Shown in pieces: positions 1-4,447 of a stretch of 25,944 nucleotides of DNA (within the stretch, counting starts at the first letter, position 1; each line of letters opens with the position of its first letter). The notes beneath the pieces are model-generated. The model saw only the letters and a program-made list of their open reading frames with translations. It had not been told where the DNA came from and did not search any database. Both the position numbers and the translations under genes were made by a program. This DNA comes from a virus. The DNA is taken from positions 1 through 25,944 of the IMG/VR virus record IMGVR_UViG_3300000930_000008; one strand, written 5' to 3'.

Positions 1-2
1 CG

Positions 3-11
3 TGGTATAAT
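3..11 (+). promoter_or_regulatory. Possible extended -10 element at the window edge
   Basis: TGGTATAAT is a perfect extended -10 element (TGn followed by TATAAT). Any -35 box would lie outside the window. A start about seven bases downstream would place the GC hairpin at 18-31 at the very 5' end of the transcript. There is no plus-strand gene close downstream, so this may be chance or belong to an antisense or small RNA. Confidence 0.25.
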
Positions 12-17
12 ATTTTC

Positions 18-31
18 GGCGCGACCGCGCC
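18..31. other. GC-rich inverted repeat (hairpin)
   Basis: GGCGC, loop GACC, GCGCC forms a compact five-pair stem just past the end of the leftward operon. It is flanked by TTTT on one side and AAAATTTT on the other. On the minus strand it is followed by GAAAATATT rather than a U run, so it is not a textbook terminator for the operon. It could still stall or protect the 3' end. Confidence 0.35.
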
Positions 32-53
32 AAAATTTTGGGGAAAGTCAAGC

Positions 54-74
54 AAAAATAAATCTTGACATTTT
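54..74 (+). promoter_or_regulatory. Orphan copy of the phage promoter upstream half
   Basis: These 21 bases (A-rich tract followed by TCTTGACATTTT) are identical to 2222-2242, where the same segment forms the UP-like tract and -35 box of a strong promoter. Here the position 17 bases past TTGACA (65-70) reads CCTGTG, so there is no good -10 box. The element points rightward into the 3' end of the leftward operon. It may be a decayed promoter, a protein-binding site or a weak antisense promoter. Confidence 0.45.
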
Positions 75-84
75 CGCTTAATTG

Positions 85-318
85 CTACCTGTGTTTAGTT
101 CGCCAAGGGGAGGCAAAATCTATGCCAGCCCTATTCCTAGAATGAGCCTGATAGGGCATTCCGTCTTTTCTTCGTCTAGGGCTGGCATCAAATTTTGCCT
201 GTCTTCGTTTTCGGTCTAGCTCATCCATCTCCATAGCAAAACGTATTTCATTCATTTCGCTAATAGTTAGCATCCCCCCGCTTGCCTCAGTCTTTCTGTT
301 AGCAGTTCTTTTGCTCAT
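85..318 (-). CDS. Small basic protein of unknown function
   Basis: This is the last gene of the leftward operon and encodes 77 residues. I place the start at the ATG at 318 (MSKRTANRK) because AAGGAG lies 10 bases upstream; a longer in-frame version starting at 351 is possible but has no such signal. The protein is highly charged, with a central helix-prone stretch (MNEIRFAMEMDELDRKRR) and a basic, arginine-rich C-terminal third. It has no signal peptide or membrane segment. It overlaps the preceding gene by 20 bases, which suggests translational coupling. Its 3' half contains a long inverted repeat (112-133 with 177-199). I do not recognise a family; a nucleic-acid-binding or host-takeover role would be a guess from charge and position only. 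Confidence 0.6.
   Translation of the reverse strand: MSKRTANRKTEASGGMLTISEMNEIRFAMEMDELDRKRRQAKFDASPRRRKDGMPYQAHSRNRAGIDFASPWRTKHR
112..199 (-). repeat. Long imperfect inverted repeat inside a coding region
   Basis: Bases 112-133 and 177-199 are inverted copies: 12 identical bases (ATGCCAGCCCTA) on the inner side, a 2/3-base mismatch, then 8 identical bases (GGCAAAAT). The loop is about 43 bases. In the leftward mRNA this would form a roughly 20-pair stem near the end of the terminal gene. Both arms are coding (AKFDASPR and AGIDFASP). Confidence 0.6.
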
Positions 319-550
319 TAGATAACAGCTCCTTAATAGAGTCAGTTTCAATTTGGATTATATCGGATCGATAATATTTTAGCAAATATGTTACCACCTC
401 ATCCCAATTAGAAAATTCGTAGTCCTCGTCATTAGGATTACCGTCGGCATATACCCCATCATAATCTTCATTATCACAACATATAATAAAAGAAGTGTCG
501 GGCTTAACTTCCCCATAACAATCTACGTTTTGAATTTTTTTTCTGCTCAT
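299..550 (-). CDS. Probable independent product of the acidic C-terminal domain
   Basis: This 83-residue protein starts at MSRKKIQNVDCYGEV, in frame inside the larger alanine-rich gene. GAGGAG lies nine bases upstream of the ATG, the same arrangement that starts the other genes of this tandem array. The sequence is acidic, with a CC pair and many Asp/Asn/Tyr residues, and ends in a helix-prone segment (DSIKELLSNEQKNC). I recognise no family. It is either a gene whose upstream neighbour lost its stop codon, or the second domain of a genuine fusion. Confidence 0.5.
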   Translation of the reverse strand: MSRKKIQNVDCYGEVKPDTSFIICCDNEDYDGVYADGNPNDEDYEFSNWDEVVTYLLKYYRSDIIQIETDSIKELLSNEQKNC

Positions 551-814
551 ATTAGTTAACTCCTCGTATCGTTTAACCCAGTAATCAGCATCAGCAGCAT
601 AAGCAGTATCAGCAGCACAAGCAGCATCAGCAGCATAAGCAGTAGCTTTGGCAGCATCAGCAGCATCAGCAGCAGCATCAGCAGCATCGGCAGCACGAGC
701 GTTATATACAGCATGAGCAGCACAAGCAGCGTCAGCATTAACCCGTAGTGCTTCTTCACTAAAGACCTCACCTGCTTGCCATCTCTTAACCAGCTCTATG
801 TATTTATTTGTCAT
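299..814 (-). CDS. Alanine-rich repeat protein fused to an acidic C-terminal domain
   Basis: The 171-residue reading frame has three parts. Residues 1-27 (MTNKYIELVKRWQAGEVFS) are a conserved head. Residues 28-77 are an alanine-rich tract of AAD/AAY units. Residues 78-88 (WVKRYEELTN) are the conserved tail. The two neighbouring paralogues end right after this tail, but here the frame continues into 83 more residues beginning MSRKK, an acidic segment rich in Asp, Tyr and Asn (FIICCDNEDYDGVYADGNP). The internal ATG at 550 has GAGGAG nine bases upstream, so a separate 83-residue protein (299..550) is probably also, or mainly, made. The alanine tract should be almost purely helical. The function of both halves is unknown. 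Confidence 0.7.
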   Translation of the reverse strand: MTNKYIELVKRWQAGEVFSEEALRVNADAACAAHAVYNARAADAADAAADAADAAKATAYAADAACAADTAYAADADYWVKRYEELTNMSRKKIQNVDCYGEVKPDTSFIICCDNEDYDGVYADGNPNDEDYEFSNWDEVVTYLLKYYRSDIIQIETDSIKELLSNEQKNC

Positions 815-1350
815 TAGTTAACTCCTCATATTGTTTAACCCAGTAAGCAGCAGCGGGACTCCCTGTCTGCGCAGCATCAGCAGCAGCAACAGCAGCAGCA
901 GCATAAGCAGCATAAGCAGCAGCATCGGCATCATAAGCAGCAGCATCAGCAGCAGCATCAGCAGCAGCATCAGCAGCAGCAGCCTTATCAGCAGCAACGT
1001 AAGCAGCATGAGCAGCACGAGAAGTATCACGAGCAGCGGCACAGTTAGCCTCAAGAACTTTTGCACTAAAGCACTCACCTTCTAGCCATCTCTTAGCGAC
1101 TTCTATATATTCATTTTTCACTTAGTTAACTCCTCGTATTTCTTAATCCAGTAAGCAGCATCACGAGCGTAATCATCAACATCAGCAGCAGCCCAAGCAG
1201 CCCAAGCAGCCCAAGCAACGTCAGCAGCATAAGCAGCATAAGCAGTAGCATCGGCCGCATCATAAGCCGCATCATGCGCAGCACGATCATCAGCACTAGT
1301 AGCATCGGCAGCATCGGCAGCAGCACGAGAAATATCACGAGCAGCGTCAC
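584..1350. repeat. Three blocks of degenerate GCA/TCA triplet repeats
   Basis: Three blocks (about 584-740, 844-1033 and 1153-1350) consist mostly of plus-strand AGC, ATC, ACG and AAGC units such as AGCAGCATCAGCAGC. On the minus strand they read GCTGCTGAT and encode Ala-Ala-Asp or Ala-Ala-Tyr units. The period is three bases and the reading frame is kept, so unit gain or loss would lengthen or shorten the proteins without frameshift. The blocks are separated by the non-repetitive head and tail coding sequences of three paralogous genes. Confidence 0.85.
804..1121 (-). CDS. Alanine-rich repeat protein, second paralogue
   Basis: This 105-residue protein starts at a GTG (MKNEYIEVAKRWLEGECFS) that overlaps the previous stop as GTGA. 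GAGGAG seven bases upstream supplies the Shine-Dalgarno. Residues 1-27 match the heads of both neighbours. The middle is nearly all Ala with spaced Asp and Tyr (DAAADAAADAAAYDAD), and the end (YWVKQYEELTNDK) matches the shared tail. The regular AAD/AAY spacing predicts a single long or hairpinned helix with Asp/Tyr stripes. I recall similar tracts in unassigned phage proteins and in Imm-5-type immunity proteins, but this does not establish function. Its 3' end contains the ribosome-binding site of the next gene. Confidence 0.75.
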   Translation of the reverse strand: MKNEYIEVAKRWLEGECFSAKVLEANCAAARDTSRAAHAAYVAADKAAAADAAADAAADAAAYDADAAAYAAYAAAAVAAADAAQTGSPAAAYWVKQYEELTNDK

Positions 1351-1429
1351 GGTTAGCCTTAAGAACTTCTGCACTAAAGCACTCACCTTCTAACCATTTC
1401 TTAACCAGTTCTATATGCTCATTTGTCAT
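1118..1429 (-). CDS. Alanine-rich repeat protein, first paralogue
   Basis: This 103-residue protein begins MTNEHIELVKKWLEGECFS and ends YWIKKYEELTK, with an alanine-rich core between. It has more Trp than the other copies (AWAAWAAWAA) as well as Asp and Tyr. Head and tail are close to the other two copies while the core varies in length and composition, as expected for tandem duplication followed by repeat drift. It is the most upstream of the three in the leftward operon, four bases after the small basic gene. No signal peptide is visible and Asp occurs too often for a membrane span, so a soluble helical protein is likely. Function unknown. Confidence 0.75.
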   Translation of the reverse strand: MTNEHIELVKKWLEGECFSAEVLKANRDAARDISRAAADAADATSADDRAAHDAAYDAADATAYAAYAADVAWAAWAAWAAADVDDYARDAAYWIKKYEELTK

Positions 1430-1432
1430 TGA

Positions 1433-1555
1433 TTAGTTCCATTTTCCTTTGTGCTTGATTTTTCCACCCTTCATGGCTTTTTTTCGGTCCAACATCACAA
1501 CCGATTTATTAGCTTTGCGAGCGTGTTTAGCCACGAGGTTTCTCTGCTTGTTCAT
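1433..1555 (-). CDS. Very basic 40-residue protein
   Basis: The protein is MNKQRNLVAKHARKANKS followed by a basic stretch containing MLDRKKAMKGG and KHKGKWN. About a third of its residues are Lys, Arg or His. The ATG overlaps the preceding stop codon (ATGA), which supports it as part of the operon. Small proteins with an RNxVAKHA...DRKK...KHK layout are common in tailed phages, usually without assigned function; nucleic-acid binding is a plausible inference from charge. It was checked by reading every codon to the TAA at 1433-1435. Confidence 0.7.
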   Translation of the reverse strand: MNKQRNLVAKHARKANKSVVMLDRKKAMKGGKIKHKGKWN

Positions 1556-1722
1556 TGTACCGCATAACATTCCAGTTCGTTAAAGGCTTCTTCAACTAGG
1601 TCCAGCATATCGTCGTTCATAAGCTCCTTTGAACCTCTTAACATCTTCAGCCATTCCCACAATTCATCAACGTCTATACATACGTCGCCAATATATAAAT
1701 TTCTCTTAATCTCTAGTCTCAT
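1552..1722 (-). CDS. Small acidic protein of unknown function
   Basis: I choose the ATG at 1722 (MRLEIKRNLYIGDVCIDVDELW), which overlaps the upstream stop as ATGA and gives 56 residues. A start four codons earlier at 1734 is also possible. The protein has a short strand-like N-terminus (KRNLYIGDVCIDV) and then an acidic helical region (ELWEWLKMLRGSKE, MLDLVEEAFNELE). No membrane segment or metal motif is evident. I do not recognise the family. Confidence 0.65.
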   Translation of the reverse strand: MRLEIKRNLYIGDVCIDVDELWEWLKMLRGSKELMNDDMLDLVEEAFNELECYAVQ

Positions 1723-1847
1723 TTTGAAAACCATCCTTTTAGCGGTTTATTTCTTCTAGTGGCAGCTATTTCTTTTTTAGCTATAGCTATTTTTTGCGCT
1801 TCTGTTAGTTTAGTGAAAATTTCTTTTCTGTATTCTTTATTGCTCAT
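1719..1847 (-). CDS. Tiny charged helical protein
   Basis: This 42-residue protein starts at MSNKEYRKEIFTKLTEAQ. I prefer this start over an in-frame one at 1904 because AGATAAAGAAATG just before it is repeated exactly before the next gene upstream. The body is a Lys/Glu-rich helix (KLTEAQKIAIAKKEIAA) with a basic tail (RRNKPLKGWFSK). It resembles the neighbouring 32-residue product (QLMAEAVEIAKKN against KLTEAQKIAIAKKE), so the two may be a duplicated pair. Function unknown. Confidence 0.55.
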   Translation of the reverse strand: MSNKEYRKEIFTKLTEAQKIAIAKKEIAATRRNKPLKGWFSK

Positions 1848-1875
1848 TTCTTTATCTCTAGTTAATATGAACATT

Positions 1876-1974
1876 CTAGCTGCTAGTGGTTCTTTTGTCA
1901 ACATTCTTTTTTGCTATTTCTACAGCTTCTGCCATTAGCTGACGGGTTGCCCTATTAATTTCTTCTCTTGTCAT
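1876..1974 (-). CDS. Tiny helical protein, first gene of the leftward operon
   Basis: This 32-residue frame reads MTREEINRATRQLMAEAV and then EIAKKNVDKRTTSS. It is the first frame after the predicted leftward promoter and lies about 23 bases from the expected transcript start. The sequence before the ATG (AGAAGATAAAGAA) repeats before the next gene at 1847. It has no strong Shine-Dalgarno and is too short for a composition argument, so it stays tentative. Its similarity to the next product is the best support that it is real. Confidence 0.45.
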   Translation of the reverse strand: MTREEINRATRQLMAEAVEIAKKNVDKRTTSS

Positions 1975-2003
1975 TTCTTTATCTTCTTATTTAATATGTA
2001 CAT

Positions 2004-2032
2004 ATTATCACATAGAAATACCTAGCAGGCAA
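2004..2032 (-). promoter_or_regulatory. Leftward sigma70-type promoter of the small-gene operon
   Basis: On the minus strand TTGCCT (2032-2027) is separated by exactly 17 bases from GATAAT (2009-2004). The -10 is preceded by TGT, giving an extended -10. Transcription would start near 1997, about 23 bases before the first start codon at 1974. Confidence 0.6.
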
Positions 2033-2078
2033 GCGAAATATTTTCATATTAAAATGGGGTAACATGACTATGTTTCGC

Positions 2079-2107
2079 TTGCTTATGCGTCAGTTAACCT
2101 ATAGTAT
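2079..2107 (+). promoter_or_regulatory. Rightward promoter candidate, mirror of the leftward one
   Basis: TTGCTT (2079-2084), a 17-base spacer and TAGTAT (2102-2107). The twelve bases ending in the -35 (TTTCGCTTGCTT) match the leftward promoter's TTTCGCTTGCCT at 11 of 12 positions in inverted orientation. It would produce a transcript with an approximately 155-base leader ahead of 2269, in addition to the promoter at 2222-2261. Confidence 0.35.
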
Positions 2108-2221
2108 AGGGGGGCGGTTAATAGACCTTGACATTCCCCTGCGGGCGAGTCCCCTTTTCACGTACAACTTTGAGAATTTCACAACCGAAAAAGGTGCTAT
2201 AACAAGCCATAAACACCCCCG

Positions 2222-2261
2222 AAAAATAAATCTTGACATTTTTGTTCCCTGTTAGTATAAT
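2222..2261 (+). promoter_or_regulatory. Strong sigma70-type promoter at the start of the structural arm
   Basis: An A-rich UP-like tract precedes TTGACA (2233-2238), a 17-base spacer and TATAAT (2256-2261): full consensus. Only seven bases separate the -10 box from the ATG at 2269, so the transcript is predicted to begin at or within a base or two of the start codon, giving a leaderless mRNA. Confidence 0.85.
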
Positions 2262-2268
2262 TCTAACC

Positions 2269-2649
2269 ATGGCTTACGGAATACAGATAAGAAATGCTCT
2301 AGGGAACATAACTCTCGATACTACCACACGCTCCGCGAATCTAATAGTATCCGGTACCGTCTCAGTGACTACATCAGCTACAAAGACCGGTAACTATTAT
2401 GAGGGGTTGTCTACTGCTATCTCTTTCCCCGGAATAACTCAGGCAAACTCTAATATCTTTGAGATAATGCTTATCCCTAAGTTTGTGTATCTAGGTACCA
2501 CAGGTAGTTCTATAGCCGAGCATGTTGTTATTCTCAGACCTTCCGATATTGGCGCTGGTAACCCCGCGAACAGTACATTTAAATTCCGATTCTATGGCGT
2601 CGTTGCCAGCGTCACTAAATCATTCACTTACTGGGGTTTTAGATACTAA
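2269..2649 (+). CDS. Small virion-type protein, MAYGI family (copy 1)
   Basis: This 126-residue protein starts MAYGIQIRNALGNITLDTTT. The start is fixed by comparison with the adjacent paralogue, which begins MAYGIETYSSSG. The composition is rich in Thr, Ser, Gly and aromatic residues with alternating strand-like segments and an aromatic end (KSFTYWGFRY), typical of a beta-rich virion protein. Short proteins of this kind sit near tail-fibre genes in many marine phages. The tail-fibre-assembly-like gene two positions downstream fits a role in or near the tail tip or fibres. It has no Shine-Dalgarno because the promoter ends seven bases before the ATG. Exact function unknown. Confidence 0.7.
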   Translation: MAYGIQIRNALGNITLDTTTRSANLIVSGTVSVTTSATKTGNYYEGLSTAISFPGITQANSNIFEIMLIPKFVYLGTTGSSIAEHVVILRPSDIGAGNPANSTFKFRFYGVVASVTKSFTYWGFRY

Positions 2650-3311
2650 TGGCTTACGGAATCGAGACCTATTCCTCCAGCGGCTATTTACAGTTTTCTA
2701 CTGAAGTCGAGTCACTCAATGTAATATCGACGTCCACAGTCGCTAACAATAGTTCAATCGCGTATAATAATGATAATGAATTTCTAGCTTATAATAGAAC
2801 TACTACAGGGTATATAAGAGGCCAAAACAACGCGACACTAACCTCCTGGACCAATTACAGTGGAAACAGTGTTAATGTAATGAAACTACGACGAACAGGT
2901 GTCCTTGGAATTGGCGGAGAAGACGAAAGCGGAACTTTCGGTGTAAGAGTATTTGGATCTTCTTCCCAACTACTTTACTCAAGCAACTTTAGTAAAGGGC
3001 AAGAAATAATAAATATTATTTCGCCGGGCAGTGTCGGTATAGCCGGTACCGGCTACAACAATACCAACACCAACAACCCCAGATTACTTACTACTGACCC
3101 AACGGATTATTGGATATGTATGGGAGCCAGCATGATTTATGACACAGCCTGGGGAGACGGAGTACGGTCTGAAAATAATACTTATTGGAATTACTCCACT
3201 AACGAAGTCGAATATATAAATGTCTGGGGATTTGAACTCTTTGGTAGTCTTATATACATCGGCGCCGTAAACCAAGGGGCAATCGTACTACTAAAACAAA
3301 AGGAAACATAA
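2649..3311 (+). CDS. Virion-type protein, MAYGI family (copy 2)
   Basis: This 220-residue protein begins MAYGIETYSSSGYLQFSTEV and overlaps the preceding stop as TAATG. The N-terminal 25 or so residues align with copy 1, and the rest is longer and divergent. It is rich in Asn, Ser, Thr, Gly and Tyr, low in Lys and without a membrane segment, as expected of a beta-rich extracellular or virion protein. The region FGVRVFGSSSQLLYSSNFSK and the C-terminal YINVWGFELFGSLIYIGAVN look like sandwich strands. Its place between a paralogue and a fibre-assembly-like gene suggests a tail-tip, fibre or decoration component. The function is not proven. Confidence 0.7.
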   Translation: MAYGIETYSSSGYLQFSTEVESLNVISTSTVANNSSIAYNNDNEFLAYNRTTTGYIRGQNNATLTSWTNYSGNSVNVMKLRRTGVLGIGGEDESGTFGVRVFGSSSQLLYSSNFSKGQEIINIISPGSVGIAGTGYNNTNTNNPRLLTTDPTDYWICMGASMIYDTAWGDGVRSENNTYWNYSTNEVEYINVWGFELFGSLIYIGAVNQGAIVLLKQKET

Positions 3312-3751
3312 TGATAAAATATATAGCATACTGTGACGAAGATGGACTAATAGAACACCTAACAATGCAGCCCTCCGGAGACATCCCTGTTGAAGGCGAG
3401 CTAAGCAATGGACTAGTCATACACCACGTGAGTGACTCTTTTCCCGAGAGAAGTGACGTGTTTGTTGATAATTACTTTTGGAGGGATGGCTGGGTATCAA
3501 AAGGACCCCGCCCTAACCAGTATTACTACTTTAAAAACAGTGCCTGGGAATTGAATACGAGCGAAGTCGAATCTATTATACGAAATAAGAGAAATATGAA
3601 ACTTTATGCAACTGACTATACTCAACTTTCAGATAGTCCTACAGATTCGCATCGGTGGGTTACCTACCGACAAGAGCTTCGTGATATAATGGCCAATCTT
3701 CCCGCTTTAGATGACCCCGAAAATGTTACCTGGCCGACCGAACCCTCTTAA
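3311..3751 (+). CDS. Tail fibre assembly / tail assembly chaperone-like protein
   Basis: The 146-residue product has a C-terminal domain (about residues 88-146) with the layout RNKRN...ATDYTQLSDSP...W..YRQELRDI...VTWPTEP. This matches the phage tail assembly chaperone-like domain (Phage_tail_APC family), whose signature is R..LL..TDWT.LPD.P....W..YRQALRD followed by V.WP. The N-terminal region has no motif I recognise. The start overlaps the previous stop (TAATG) and AAGGA lies six bases upstream. Such proteins usually sit beside the fibre gene they help fold, here pointing to the two MAYGI proteins as partners. Family assignment is by motif memory only. Confidence 0.7.
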   Translation: MIKYIAYCDEDGLIEHLTMQPSGDIPVEGELSNGLVIHHVSDSFPERSDVFVDNYFWRDGWVSKGPRPNQYYYFKNSAWELNTSEVESIIRNKRNMKLYATDYTQLSDSPTDSHRWVTYRQELRDIMANLPALDDPENVTWPTEPS

Positions 3752-3790
3752 AAAAAAGTTCTTGACATTATGGTGTTCCTCATCTATACT
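3752..3790 (+). promoter_or_regulatory. Sigma70-type promoter for the terminase genes
   Basis: An eight-A tract and GTTC precede TTGACA (3762-3767), a 17-base spacer and TATACT (3785-3790). The ATG of the next gene lies at 3799, eight bases after the -10 box, so the first purine expected as the start site is the A of ATG itself. No Shine-Dalgarno fits in the remaining bases. Confidence 0.8.
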
Positions 3791-3798
3791 TACTATCT

Positions 3799-4239
3799 AT
3801 GAAACTCGTAAAAATGGCTCCAGAGAATCTTGAGGTGGCAAATGCGTATTTGTCCACTGGTAACGCTATGTCCGTAGCGGGGCAGTTTGGCTGCGAACCA
3901 GACCAAATCTACGAAATCCTCGAAAAGAATGAAGTGAAAGAGTACATTAATAGTGTATATCTAGACCAAGGGTACCGTAATCGATTCCGCCTTGCCGAAC
4001 TATTAGATGAAGTCATTGAAAATAAACTTCTAGAAGCACGAGAGTCCGATACTTACTCTAGCAAAGACCTTGTAGATATTATTGCCTTAGCCCACAAGAT
4101 GGGTGAGGACCATAGAAAAGGTGCCACAGAGACAACAACAATCAAACAGCAAAACGTGCAAATTAATTCCCCATTTGGTGAGGGTAATTATGGGAAGTTA
4201 ATGGAGAAACTTTTAGGTGGACAATCAGGAATTGAATGA
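3799..4239 (+). CDS. terS: Terminase small subunit candidate (TerS)
   Basis: The 146-residue protein has a helix-turn-helix-like N-terminus (residues about 11-45: NLEVANAYLSTGNAMSVAGQ then FGCEPDQIYEILEK). A helical middle follows (about 58-104, ending IIALAHKMGEDH), then a Gln/Thr linker and a short C-terminal segment (FGEGNYGKLMEKLLGG) of the type that contacts the large subunit. DNA-binding homeodomain-like small terminases of this length are usual. TerL lies two genes downstream, which supports the call. The start is predicted to be leaderless; the alternative ATG at 3814 also lacks a Shine-Dalgarno. Assignment rests on architecture and position rather than a diagnostic motif. Confidence 0.65.
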   Translation: MKLVKMAPENLEVANAYLSTGNAMSVAGQFGCEPDQIYEILEKNEVKEYINSVYLDQGYRNRFRLAELLDEVIENKLLEARESDTYSSKDLVDIIALAHKMGEDHRKGATETTTIKQQNVQINSPFGEGNYGKLMEKLLGGQSGIE

Positions 4240-4447
4240 TTTAAAGCTTGCATTCGCGCAGCATGAAGCGGTATGTGAAGAACGCTGGAAAACAATTTTT
4301 AACGAGCTAAGAGACGGCAAAGAAGAGAGCAAAGATCGTACAGAAGAGTTAAAAGCCTCTATTAATTCTCTATTACACCTTGTATGGGCCGGTGGAGGGG
4401 CACTAATCCTATTTTTAGGATCAATTGTGTCAGGAGCAGTAGGATGA
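4217..4447 (+). CDS. Small coiled-coil membrane protein (XhlA/holin-like)
   Basis: The 76-residue product starts at a GTG (MDNQELNDLKLAFAQHEAVC) with GGAG ten bases upstream. Residues 1-50 form a charged helix of coiled-coil type. Residues 52-75 are a single hydrophobic span (LLHLVWAGGGALILFLGSIV) that ends the protein. This N-in coiled coil plus C-terminal span resembles haemolysin XhlA and related phage membrane proteins that assist lysis. It overlaps the TerS gene by 23 bases and couples to the next gene through ATGA. Position between the terminase genes is unusual for a lysis gene, so the function is uncertain. Confidence 0.6.
   Translation: MDNQELNDLKLAFAQHEAVCEERWKTIFNELRDGKEESKDRTEELKASINSLLHLVWAGGGALILFLGSIVSGAVG

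Larger units (their letters stand above)
1975..2268. other. Intergenic control region between the two arms
   Basis: This 294-base stretch separates the leftward and rightward transcription units. It holds a leftward promoter (2004-2032), a rightward promoter candidate (2079-2107) and a strong rightward promoter (2222-2261). It also holds an inverted repeat of TTTCGCTTGC-type sequence (2027-2038 with 2073-2084) and a G-rich/C-rich stretch at 2108-2156. I see no convincing gene in it. A packaging or attachment site could lie here, but no diagnostic sequence is visible. Confidence 0.6.

Noticed and set aside
121-144. Seven-codon plus-strand frame after AGGGGAGG, downstream of the orphan promoter half
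   Set aside because: It lies antisense in a well-supported minus-strand gene and encodes only MPALFLE; no -10 box supports a transcript.
831-1085. Ser-rich plus-strand frame, and Leu-rich minus-strand frames at 556-771, 818-1078 and 1126-1386
   Set aside because: They are other-frame readings of the GCA/GCT triplet repeats. Only the Ala frame keeps conserved heads, tails and ribosome-binding sites.
584-1350. CRISPR-like appearance of regularly repeated DNA
   Set aside because: The period is three bases and the repeats are coding; there are no 25-40 base repeats with unique spacers.
299-1429. Naming the alanine-rich proteins as Imm-5 immunity proteins
   Set aside because: Resemblance is limited to Ala-rich composition, which arises easily from triplet repeats. 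The conserved head and tail give no known immunity motif.
2128-2133. TTGACA in the control region
   Set aside because: The positions 16-18 bases downstream are C-rich (CCCCTT), so no usable -10 exists.
2064-2255. 63-codon plus-strand frame in the control region
   Set aside because: It runs through two promoter candidates including the consensus one at 2222-2261, has no coherent protein-like composition and begins upstream of the expected transcript starts.
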